Source: Congregibacter sp. (GTDB lineage Bacteria; Pseudomonadota; Gammaproteobacteria; Pseudomonadales; Halieaceae). From it: 7,472 bases of DNA. Location: assembly GCA_013911345.1 (NCBI GenBank), contig JACETJ010000059.1:1-7472 (forward strand), given 5' to 3'. Shown here piece by piece: positions 1-7,472 of the stretch (positions are counted from its first letter, which is position 1; the number at the start of each line of letters is the position of its first letter). Below the pieces are notes generated by a model. That model had not been told where the DNA came from and searched no databases. It was given only the letters and a program-made list of their open reading frames with translations. The position numbers and the translations under genes were made by a program.

Positions 1-1253
1 GCATCAGCGAGAACGCCGGCGCATACCTACTGGAACTGGAGCAACGGGAACGCGACAGCACCGGGCTGTCGACACTCAAGGTGGGTTACAACCGGGTGCA
101 CGGCTACTACATTGAGGTCAGCCGCACTCAGTCAGAGCAGGCACCTGATACCTATCAGCGGCGTCAAACACTCAAGAATGTTGAGCGGTTCATCACACCC
201 GAACTCAAGACCTTCGAAGATAAGGCGCTGTCCAGCAAGAGCCGGGCGCTGGCGCGTGAAAAGCATCTATACGAGGCGTTGGTGGCACAGGTGGCGGAAT
301 CTCTCGCCCCGCTGCAGACGACAGCCACCGCATTGTGTGACCTCGACGTGCTCGCCTGTTTTGCGGAGCGTGCCACCGCCCTGAACCTGTGTCGGCCACG
401 ATTTACTGACAACACCTTGCTCCAGATAGAAGGAGGCCGCCACCCGGTTGTGGAAGCGGCACGAGATGTGCCGTTTATCGCCAACGATACGCAGCTGGAC
501 CACAACCGAAGAATGTTGCTGATCACCGGCCCCAATATGGGAGGCAAATCCACCTACATGCGGCAAAACGCGTTGATTGCGCTGCTCGCTCATGTCGGCG
601 CATTTGTCCCCGCGCAGGCCGTCTCATTATCCTGTTTGGACCGTATATTCACCCGTATTGGCTCATCCGACGATCTCGCAAGTGGCCGCTCGACGTTTAT
701 GGTCGAGATGACCGAGACGGCCAACATTCTCCACAATGCGACGGAACGTAGCCTGATACTGATGGATGAGATAGGACGCGGCACCAGCACGTTCGACGGC
801 CTGAGCATCGCCTGGGCCACTGCCCTGGCGCTTGCGAATCAAGTGCAGGCCCTCACCTTTTTTGCCACACACTATTTCGAACTCACAGCGCTCCCTGATC
901 ACCACCCTGCCATGGCAAACGTGCACCTGGACGCAACGGAGCACGAGGATCATGTGGTGTTCCTGCATCAGATTCAGGAGGGCCCCGCCAACCGCAGCTT
1001 CGGGCTGCAGGTTGCCAAACTCGCAGGGGTGCCCGACAGCATTCTTGGTGTGGCGAAGGACAAACTCAACGAACTGGAAAGCGGCCGCTCCGCCGGGCCC
1101 TCACCAACACAGACAGAGCTGTTCCTGCCCGCCAGCGAAACCACTTCCCCTGCGCTGGAGGCACTCCACTCCCTCGATCCGGATACCCTCAGCGCCAAAG
1201 AGGCTCTCGACTGGATCTATCAGCTGAAACAGAAACTTGACGATACAACCTGA
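1..1253 (+). CDS. mutS: DNA mismatch repair ATPase MutS (C-terminal part, 5' end outside window)
   Basis: MutS recognises mismatches and small loops as a dimer and uses ATP to recruit MutL. The reading frame is open from base 3, giving 416 residues. By alignment from memory these match about residues 439-854 of the 853-residue E. coli protein, so the mismatch-binding N-terminal half lies outside the window. Visible parts are the end of the clamp/core region (GYNRVHGYY, from base 81), Walker [10 protein letters not shown] (528-554), the ABC-type signature DDLASGRST (from 669), Walker B LILMDE with Asp-Glu at 765-770, and the ATHYFEL switch motif (from 864). Near the C terminus QTELF (1110-1124) fits a beta-clamp binding motif, like QMSLL in E. 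coli MutS. The last ~30 residues form the helical dimer/tetramer segment ending in WIYQLKQKL. The GTG at base 81 is an internal valine codon, not a start. It reads toward fdxA, 60 bases downstream. Identification is secure. Confidence 0.97.
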   Translation, partial: ISENAGAYLLELEQRERDSTGLSTLKVGYNRVHGYYIEVSRTQSEQAPDTYQRRQTLKNVERFITPELKTFEDKALSSKSRALAREKHLYEALVAQVAESLAPLQTTATALCDLDVLACFAERATALNLCRPRFTDNTLLQIEGGRHPVVEAARDVPFIANDTQLDHNRRMLLITGPNMGGKSTYMRQNALIALLAHVGAFVPAQAVSLSCLDRIFTRIGSSDDLASGRSTFMVEMTETANILHNATERSLILMDEIGRGTSTFDGLSIAWATALALANQVQALTFFATHYFELTALPDHHPAMANVHLDATEHEDHVVFLHQIQEGPANRSFGLQVAKLAGVPDSILGVAKDKLNELESGRSAGPSPTQTELFLPASETTSPALEALHSLDPDTLSAKEALDWIYQLKQKLDDTT

Positions 1254-1301
1254 CCAGTTTTCAAACTACTTTTTAGCCAGTATCCTTCGCCGTTGGATGA
1301 A

Positions 1302-1307
1302 TGAGGT
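1302..1307 (+). promoter_or_regulatory. Ribosome binding site of fdxA
   Basis: TGAGGT lies six bases before the fdxA ATG and supports that start. The 60-base mutS-fdxA gap shows no clear terminator. A TTGACG at 1237-1242, inside the end of mutS, could be a -35 box, but no good -10 follows at the right distance, so I do not call a promoter. Confidence 0.6.
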
Positions 1308-1313
1308 ATCAGT

Positions 1314-1637
1314 ATGACGTTCGTTGTTGGCGAAGATTGCATCAAATGCAAACACACCGACTGTGTTGAGGTATGCCCGGTTGATTGTTTCTATGAGGGA
1401 CCTAATTTTCTGGTCATTCATCCGGATGAATGCATCGATTGTGCGCTTTGCGAGCCGGAGTGCCCGGTGGACGCAATCTACTCTGAAGACGAGCTTCCCG
1501 GCGACCAGGAAGGATTCCTCCAATTGAATGCCGAGCTCGCCGAGATCTGGCCAAACATCACCGAGAGGAAAGAGCCTCCCGCTGATGCAGAGGACTGGGC
1601 CGGCAAGCCAAACAAGCTGGAGTTTCTGGAGCGCTAG
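1314..1637 (+). CDS. fdxA: 7Fe ferredoxin FdxA ([3Fe-4S][4Fe-4S])
   Basis: A 107-residue cytoplasmic electron carrier closely resembling Azotobacter vinelandii ferredoxin I, with the same length and nearly the same N-terminal half. Cysteines are at 9, 12, 17, 21, 25, 40, 43, 46 and 50. By homology with FdI, C9, C17 and C50 hold the 3Fe-4S cluster, and C21, C40, C43 and C46 hold the 4Fe-4S cluster. C12 and C25 are the conserved non-ligand cysteines. The acidic C-terminal half ([16 protein letters not shown]) is the long tail typical of this subfamily. The ATG start has a good ribosome binding site. In pseudomonads fdxA sits between mutS and rpoS; here it follows mutS but meets nlpD tail to tail. 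FdI-type proteins are tied to redox and oxidative stress responses in Azotobacter; the partner here is unknown. Confidence 0.96.
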   Translation: MTFVVGEDCIKCKHTDCVEVCPVDCFYEGPNFLVIHPDECIDCALCEPECPVDAIYSEDELPGDQEGFLQLNAELAEIWPNITERKEPPADAEDWAGKPNKLEFLER

Positions 1638-1703
1638 CAACGGATATTTGGCCAACCCCGGCCGACATGATCCGATCCAGCACATTCCCCTTACCGCGAC
1701 CTG

Positions 1704-1737
1704 AGTTGCTGCGCGGCAACTGCCTGAAACCGTTCAG
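1704..1737. terminator. Two short hairpins at the convergent fdxA/nlpD junction (possible weak bidirectional terminator)
   Basis: Hairpin 1 has stem AGTTGC (1704-1709) and GCAACT (1716-1721) around a six-base loop. Hairpin 2 has stem CTGAA (1724-1728) and TTCAG (1733-1737) with a four-base loop, and covers the nlpD stop codon. Neither is followed by a T-run on either strand, so this is not a standard intrinsic terminator. Position between convergent genes is the main argument. The 96-base gap (1638-1733) contains nothing else I recognise. Confidence 0.3.
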
Positions 1738-2612
1738 CGCTGGGGTAGTAGCGTCATTGGATCGATAGGCCGCCCGTTGCGTCGGATCTCAAAGTGAAGC
1801 TTCACTGAATCGCTACTGGTGCTGCCCATCCCGGCGATAACCTGGCCCGCCTCAACAGACTGACCTTCTGCCGCCATCAAACTGTCATTGTGGCCATAGG
1901 CACTCAGATAGGTGTCGTTATGCTTGATGATCAGCAGCGCCCCATAGCCAGTAACGCCTGTCCCGGCATAGACCACCACGCCAGCCGCCGTCGCTGTCAC
2001 CGGCGAACCTCGAGTGCCCGACAGGTCAATGCCTTTATGGCGCTCCTCTGAATAAGCGCGACTGACCCGCCCCTCTGCTGGCCAGGACCACTGATCTATC
2101 GGGATATTCGGTGCGGCTGTTTTCGCCGTGGACAGGCTGTGCGAGGGCGGAGCGGTCGATGACTCGCGGGCCACTGGCGAGAGAGCGGGAGCGGGAGCGG
2201 GGTCGGATTTTTCGTCAGAAACGACAGGTCTCTGGGCTGGCGCCGCGGGCTGAGGTTCAGCTCGATTAGCTGTGGCAGCTGCACCGGGTGTTGTTTTCAG
2301 CGCCTGGCCTACCCTGATGATAAACGGCGGATCAATGGCGTTGAGCTCGGCGAGGGTTCGGTAATCCATTCCCAATCGGAAAGCCACCGCGTACAGCGTA
2401 TCGCCGGGCACAACAACATAGTCGGGGCCCGCAGCCAGCAACGGGCCATAATCTGTGTTGTTGGCGGCTGCCTGCCTGATCTCAGGTATGGCGTCCTCGG
2501 CGAGGACGCTCCGGTCCTCAATCATCACAGGGGGTTTATCCGCGCATCCGGCCGCCAATGACACGCCAAGCAGCAACGCATAAAAACGCGCACGCTCAAT
2601 CAAGTCAGGCAT
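1734..2612 (-). CDS. nlpD: Lipoprotein NlpD: LysM plus LytM/M23 domain, amidase activator
   Basis: An envelope lipoprotein of 292 residues. In E. coli, NlpD activates the septal peptidoglycan amidase AmiC. The start at 2612 gives a short signal peptide with lipobox AAGC and the lipidated cysteine at 23; an upstream in-frame TTG at 2666 would add 18 residues before the signal and is not preferred. The residue after the cysteine is Ala, which suggests outer-membrane sorting. Domains: LysM about 64-106 (DYVVVPGDTLYAVA...), a Pro/Ala/Ser-rich linker about 110-170, and a LytM/peptidase M23 domain about 176-288 ending in LLPQR like E. coli NlpD. LytM residues H192, D196, H241 and H273 are present, but the first His of the HxH motif is K271. 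The start overlaps the DUF368 stop by eight bases and lacks a clear ribosome binding site, so translation is probably coupled. No rpoS follows. Confidence 0.93.
   Translation of the reverse strand: MPDLIERARFYALLLGVSLAAGCADKPPVMIEDRSVLAEDAIPEIRQAAANNTDYGPLLAAGPDYVVVPGDTLYAVAFRLGMDYRTLAELNAIDPPFIIRVGQALKTTPGAAATANRAEPQPAAPAQRPVVSDEKSDPAPAPALSPVARESSTAPPSHSLSTAKTAAPNIPIDQWSWPAEGRVSRAYSEERHKGIDLSGTRGSPVTATAAGVVVYAGTGVTGYGALLIIKHNDTYLSAYGHNDSLMAAEGQSVEAGQVIAGMGSTSSDSVKLHFEIRRNGRPIDPMTLLPQR
2184..2201. repeat. Three tandem AGCGGG hexamers in the nlpD linker
   Basis: AGCGGG occurs three times in direct tandem. On the minus strand it encodes the Pro-Ala repeat of the flexible NlpD linker (around residues 138-143). 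It is a low-complexity coding repeat; a change in copy number would alter linker length by two residues per unit and keep the frame. Confidence 0.75.
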
Positions 2613-3510
2613 CCCGTCGCGCCGCGAGCGCCTGCACGCCCCAAACGAGGGCCAACCCAGTAGCAAAGCTCAGTGCACAGAGGGCGGTTTGTGGCTCGTT
2701 AACCGCAGCGGGCAATACCGGGCGCAGCACTGTGACAATGGCATCGCCCCCGCTCACCAGCATCTCTGCCCGCCAGGGCCACACGGCCACCAAAGACCCC
2801 ATGAGCACGCCACTCAGAAAAGCCATGGCAAGCGCCCGATAGCTTGTCAGCACGTTTTTGAGTAATCGGGCGAACAGCGCAAGGCCCGTTACACAGCCGA
2901 GACCAAATACCAGCAACTCAGTGAATGCCACTGACTTGATCGCTGACAGCACCGGCTCGTACATGCCCATCAAAACGAGCATGAAACTGCCGGATACGCC
3001 AGGCAAAATCATCGCGCAGATCGCGATGGCGCCGGCACAAAATAGGCCTGGCAGCCCCGTTAAAAACGGCACGGGCGGCATGAGTGCGGCGCCAACAGCC
3101 ACACAGCAGCCCACCGTAAAACCGATCAGCTTACCCGGGCGATTTAATGTGACTTCCTCGCGCAGCAGCAGGACCGCGCTGATTAGTATCAAGCCGGTAA
3201 AAAAAGACCAAAGCGGTTGCGGATAGTGTGTCAGCAGCCAGTGAATGCCTGAAGCCAGAGAAAAAATCGCCGTAAGAATGCCCAACAGAAGCACGGTGAT
3301 AAACGCGCCATCCAGTCGATGCCATAGCGCAACCCATCGGCCGGTAAACAACAAAGTCAGAGCGTGTTTATCGAACGCCACGATAGCGTTTAACAAGCGC
3401 TCGTAGATCCCCGTAATGAGCGCAATAGTGCCCCCGGAAACACCCGGAACAATATCCGCCGCCCCCATGGCCATACCGCGCAGGAACACGCCGCCCGAAA
3501 ACTGACTCAA
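2605..3510 (-). CDS. DUF368 polytopic membrane protein, candidate undecaprenyl-phosphate translocase (PopT-like)
   Basis: An inner-membrane protein of 301 residues with about seven to nine hydrophobic segments. The family signature is plain: FLRGMAMGAADIVPGVSGGT near the N terminus (residues 9-28). A second copy of the core, ILPGVSGSFMLVLMGMYEP, is at residues 168-186. The two PGVSG loops (22-26 and 170-174), each followed by a hydrophobic stretch and a G-I/M-Y-E motif, suggest an internally duplicated transporter fold. A characterised DUF368 protein of Vibrio cholerae (PopT) is reported to recycle undecaprenyl phosphate across the inner membrane; the role here is by homology only. The start is TTG, overlapping the pcm stop by four bases (TTGA), with GAGGAG seven bases upstream; an ATG at residue 13 would fall inside the conserved motif. 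Its end overlaps nlpD. This gene is not part of the usual E. coli or Pseudomonas locus. Confidence 0.9.
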   Translation of the reverse strand: MSQFSGGVFLRGMAMGAADIVPGVSGGTIALITGIYERLLNAIVAFDKHALTLLFTGRWVALWHRLDGAFITVLLLGILTAIFSLASGIHWLLTHYPQPLWSFFTGLILISAVLLLREEVTLNRPGKLIGFTVGCCVAVGAALMPPVPFLTGLPGLFCAGAIAICAMILPGVSGSFMLVLMGMYEPVLSAIKSVAFTELLVFGLGCVTGLALFARLLKNVLTSYRALAMAFLSGVLMGSLVAVWPWRAEMLVSGGDAIVTVLRPVLPAAVNEPQTALCALSFATGLALVWGVQALAARRDA

Positions 3511-4139
3511 CGCCTCACTCCTCGAACCATGGGCACAAAGTTGACCTCCTCAATCACCTCCTCGACATAACCTTCTGGAGAGGCTGTCACCATTATCAAC
3601 TGCTGCCGTCGACCGCCCACTGGCAAGATCAGGCGTCCGCCTGGAGCAAGCTGCTCAAGCAAACCAGAGGGGATGTGTTCCGGTGCTGCAGCCCCAAGAA
3701 TCAGGTCAAAGGGCGCCTCGCTTGGCCAGCCTTCCAGTCCGTCTCCGTGGCGCAGCCGCACGTTCCGTATGCGCAGCTCTCGTAGCTGCCGCCGCGCGCG
3801 GTCAAGAAGCGGCTTGATGCGCTCGATGGCGCAGATTTCATCAACAAGGCTCGCCAGAATCGCTGTCTGATAGCCCGAGCCACTGCCCAGTTCCAACACT
3901 TTTTTGGGGCGCCCATGTGCTAATGCCAGCTCACTCATTTTCGCAACCACATAGGGCTGCGACAGGGTTTGCCCGTAGCCAATGGGCAAGGCGGTATCCT
4001 CATATGACCGATGCGCAAGCGCCTCATCAACGAACAGGTGACGGGGCACACTCCGGATCGCCTCGAGCACCTCAAACCGAGTGATACCCTGATCCATCAA
4101 GCGCTGTATGAGTCGCTCCCGCGTGCGCTGGGAGGTCAT
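3507..4139 (-). CDS. pcm: Protein-L-isoaspartate O-methyltransferase
   Basis: A cytoplasmic SAM-dependent enzyme that methylates L-isoaspartyl residues in aged proteins so they can revert to aspartate. It has 210 residues, close to the 208 of E. coli Pcm. Family motifs are LPIGYGQTLSQPYVVAKM (51-68) for the isoaspartyl substrate site and VLELGSGSGYQTAIL (81-95), the SAM-binding motif I. They are followed by the acidic E106 region (AIERI), RHGDG (130-134) and ILPVGG (171-176). The frame stays open back to 4268 inside ispF, but the ATG at 4139 is chosen because it matches the family length and has AGGG seven bases upstream. The start lies 17 bases after the ispF stop. In most relatives truD and surE sit between these genes; both are absent here. 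Its end overlaps the DUF368 start. Confidence 0.96.
   Translation of the reverse strand: MTSQRTRERLIQRLMDQGITRFEVLEAIRSVPRHLFVDEALAHRSYEDTALPIGYGQTLSQPYVVAKMSELALAHGRPKKVLELGSGSGYQTAILASLVDEICAIERIKPLLDRARRQLRELRIRNVRLRHGDGLEGWPSEAPFDLILGAAAPEHIPSGLLEQLAPGGRLILPVGGRRQQLIMVTASPEGYVEEVIEEVNFVPMVRGVRR
3518..3523 (-). promoter_or_regulatory. Ribosome binding site fixing the TTG start of the DUF368 gene
   Basis: On the minus strand GAGGAG ends seven bases before TTG at 3510. It lies inside the pcm coding region. It supports the unusual TTG start, which also keeps the full conserved N terminus. Confidence 0.6.
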
Positions 4140-4156
4140 GCCGATACCCTGTCGAC

Positions 4157-4645
4157 TCACGCAGGCAAGCCTTGACTCGTCAAAAGCGCCACAGCATGAC
4201 TGGCGATACCCTCCTCGCGCCCGACAAATCCGAGGCGCTCGGTGGTCGTCGCTTTGACGTTGACGCAATCCTGCTCAACACCGAGATCATGAGCGAGATT
4301 CATCTGCATTGCCGAGACGTGATCACTGAGTCGGGGGGTCTGGGCAATGACGGTCAGGTCAACGTTGCCTACTGACCAACCGGCGGCATCGAGTTGGGAT
4401 ACCACCGCACGCAACAGGTCTCTACTGTCTACTCCACTTAATCGTTCGTCGGTATCGGGAAAATGTTTGCCAATGTCACCCAGACCCGCCGCGCCCAGCA
4501 GTGCATCACACAGCGCATGGATCATCACGTCCCCGTCAGAGTGCGCCACCAGCCCGCGGTCACAGTCGATCCGAACGCCGCCGAGTACAACATGATCACC
4601 ATCGCCAAACGCATGCACGTCGTATCCATGGCCAATCCGCATCAT
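4157..4645 (-). CDS. ispF: 2-C-methyl-D-erythritol 2,4-cyclodiphosphate synthase
   Basis: The MEP-pathway enzyme that cyclises CDP-methylerythritol 2-phosphate, releasing CMP; it works as a trimer in the cytoplasm. The 162-residue length is normal (E. coli about 159). Zinc ligands by homology are D9 and H11 (GHGYDVHAF) and H43; H35-S36 (AHSDGD) line the substrate site. [10 protein letters not shown] and the C-terminal [20 protein letters not shown] are family hallmarks. Two ATG codons stand in tandem; the first (4645) has the better ribosome binding site distance, and using the second would remove only one residue. The start lies one base after the ispD stop, so the two MEP enzymes are probably made together. 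Confidence 0.98.
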   Translation of the reverse strand: MMRIGHGYDVHAFGDGDHVVLGGVRIDCDRGLVAHSDGDVMIHALCDALLGAAGLGDIGKHFPDTDERLSGVDSRDLLRAVVSQLDAAGWSVGNVDLTVIAQTPRLSDHVSAMQMNLAHDLGVEQDCVNVKATTTERLGFVGREEGIASHAVALLTSQGLPA

Positions 4646-4646
4646 G

Positions 4647-5345
4647 TTATTGAGCTCCTCTCTTTCTGAGAACGAGGTCCGCGAAGGCCAGATCTGCCTC
4701 GACGGTCACCTTGATGTTACTGGACGGCCCCTCTACCACATGCACCGGTTGGCCAACGTACTCCATCGCCATCGCTTCATCGGTCACACTCACACCCTCT
4801 TCGAAACACTGCCCCAGTGCTGCACGCAGTGGAAAAAGTGGGAACAACTGTGGGGTCTGAGCACGCCAAAGTGAAGCGCGATCAACCGTGCCCGCAACGG
4901 ATCCCGCATCATCAACCTGCTTGAGCGTATCAGCGACCGGCTCAGCGAGGATCGCCCCTTCACCCGTGAGTCGCGCCCGCTCGACCAACGCGGTGAGTGC
5001 CTCCAGAGGAAGGCAGGGACGCGCGGCATCGTGAACCAGGACCCAGTCTTCCTCGGTCGCCTGACTGGCCAACAGTTCGAGGCCCGCCATCACAGAGTCT
5101 GCGCGCTCCGCGCCACCGGGGGTCGTTTGCACTCGTACATCAGAGAGACTCTCAATGGCGTCAGCGCGTCGGTCTGAGGGATCCAGCGCCACCACAACGC
5201 CACGAATATCCGGACTCTCCAGCAACGCACGGAGGGTATGCTCCATCAGTGGCGCCCCCGCAATTTCCCGATATTGCTTGGGAATCTCGCCACCCAGCCG
5301 ACGTCCAGATCCAGCCGCTGGCACCACCGCCCAGATGCTGTTCAC
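4647..5345 (-). CDS. ispD: 2-C-methyl-D-erythritol 4-phosphate cytidylyltransferase
   Basis: The MEP-pathway enzyme that joins MEP to CTP, giving CDP-methylerythritol for the next steps (IspE, then IspF). It has 232 residues, normal for the family. The CTP loop [17 protein letters not shown] spans 9-25, with R16 and K23 corresponding to E. coli R20 and K27. VHDAARP is at 104-110. TVDR with R156 and NIKVT with K212 match E. coli R157 and K213. The start is GTG at 5345, overlapping the ftsB stop by four bases (GTGA), with purine-rich AGAGG and GAGGAG just upstream. No ATG allows the complete N-terminal nucleotide loop, so GTG is well supported. The ftsB-ispD-ispF order is standard in gammaproteobacteria. 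Confidence 0.98.
   Translation of the reverse strand: MNSIWAVVPAAGSGRRLGGEIPKQYREIAGAPLMEHTLRALLESPDIRGVVVALDPSDRRADAIESLSDVRVQTTPGGAERADSVMAGLELLASQATEEDWVLVHDAARPCLPLEALTALVERARLTGEGAILAEPVADTLKQVDDAGSVAGTVDRASLWRAQTPQLFPLFPLRAALGQCFEEGVSVTDEAMAMEYVGQPVHVVEGPSSNIKVTVEADLAFADLVLRKRGAQ
4655..4662 (-). promoter_or_regulatory. Ribosome binding site of ispF
   Basis: GAGAGGAG on the minus strand, inside the end of ispD. It ends nine bases before the first ATG (4645) and twelve before the second (4642), which favours the first. Confidence 0.55.
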
Positions 5346-5625
5346 GGCGCCTCTGGCTCCTCAACAAACTGGTAGTACACCTCGCCTTCCTTGATCAGGC
5401 CGAGATTCTCCCGCGCATTTTTCTCTACGGCCTCAGTGCCCCCCTGTAACGCCATGACCTCCTGCGTCAGCACCGCATTGCGCGCCGCCAGAGCCGCGTT
5501 TTCGGCCTCTGCCTCCTCAAGTTGGGCGCTCAACCGACTTGCCTCAGCTAATCCCCCGTCGGAGAACCACAGCCGGTACTGCAGCAACAAGAAAAGGCCC
5601 AGAAGCCCACCAATTAGCCAGCGCA

Positions 5626-5626
<1 letters not shown>
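5342..5626 (-). CDS. ftsB: Cell division protein FtsB
   Basis: A small bitopic division protein of 94 residues (E. coli about 103) that forms the FtsQLB complex controlling septal peptidoglycan synthesis. It shows a very short cytoplasmic end, a transmembrane helix at about 3-21, the QYRLWF motif (16-21) shared with E. coli FtsB, and a periplasmic coiled coil about 26-60 rich in Ala, Glu and Leu. After this come the conserved GG-x-EA-x-E-x-AR region and LGLIKEGEVYYQFVEE. The frame extends upstream to 5731, but that part is the eno sequence in another frame. The ATG at 5626 puts the membrane helix at the N terminus and is preceded by GAGGGG within the eno end. It overlaps the eno stop by one base (TGATG). 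Confidence 0.96.

Positions 5627-7472
<1,846 letters not shown>

Noticed and set aside
1237..1265. Possible fdxA promoter with TTGACG as -35
   Set aside because: The hexamer 17 bases downstream (TTCAAA) matches the -10 consensus at only three positions, so support is too weak.
2858..3226. 122-codon plus-strand open frame opposite the DUF368 gene
   Set aside because: Low-complexity Thr/Pro/Asn-rich translation, fully antisense to a conserved membrane protein; no domain or ribosome binding site.
4140..4268. N-terminal extension of pcm back to 4268
   Set aside because: It would overlap the conserved ispF end in another frame, adds 43 residues unlike Pcm, and the ATG at 4139 gives the normal length.
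4997..5449. 150-codon plus-strand open frame opposite ispD and the ftsB end
   Set aside because: It is antisense to two securely identified genes, is rich in Pro, Arg and Ser as expected of a GC-rich shadow frame, and has no recognisable domain.

Overview
The window is an ordinary chromosomal housekeeping segment from a gammaproteobacterium, moderately GC-rich. Gene content and order follow the Pseudomonas/Azotobacter-type mutS-fdxA-[rpoS]-nlpD-pcm-[surE-truD]-ispF-ispD-ftsB-eno-kdsA locus. Protein sequences are close to that group; the ferredoxin is very like Azotobacter FdI. A marine gammaproteobacterium is my guess, but no marker in the window fixes the genus.

Left part, plus strand: the C-terminal half of mutS (truncated by the window edge), a 60-base gap, then fdxA (7Fe ferredoxin). 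fdxA converges on the minus-strand operon across a 96-base gap that holds two short hairpins.

Rest of the window, minus strand, in transcription order: kdsA (3' part only), eno, ftsB, ispD, ispF, pcm, a DUF368 membrane protein, nlpD. The genes are packed tightly: spacings are 25, -1, -4, +1, +17, -4 and -8 bases. This is almost certainly one transcriptional unit with extensive translational coupling, and three of its starts are non-ATG (eno GTG, ispD GTG, DUF368 TTG). No stretch above 100 bases lacks a gene.

The theme is envelope and central metabolism. KdsA makes the LPS sugar KDO-8-phosphate from PEP, and enolase makes PEP. IspD and IspF act in the MEP isoprenoid pathway that ultimately supplies undecaprenyl phosphate. 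The DUF368 protein belongs to the family with reported undecaprenyl-phosphate translocases. FtsB and NlpD serve septation, Pcm repairs proteins, and MutS repairs mismatches.

No new defence, mobile or regulatory system was seen. The points of interest are differences from the usual locus: no rpoS beside nlpD, no truD-surE between ispF and pcm, a DUF368 gene coupled into the operon, and an NlpD whose LytM domain keeps most of its metal/catalytic residues.
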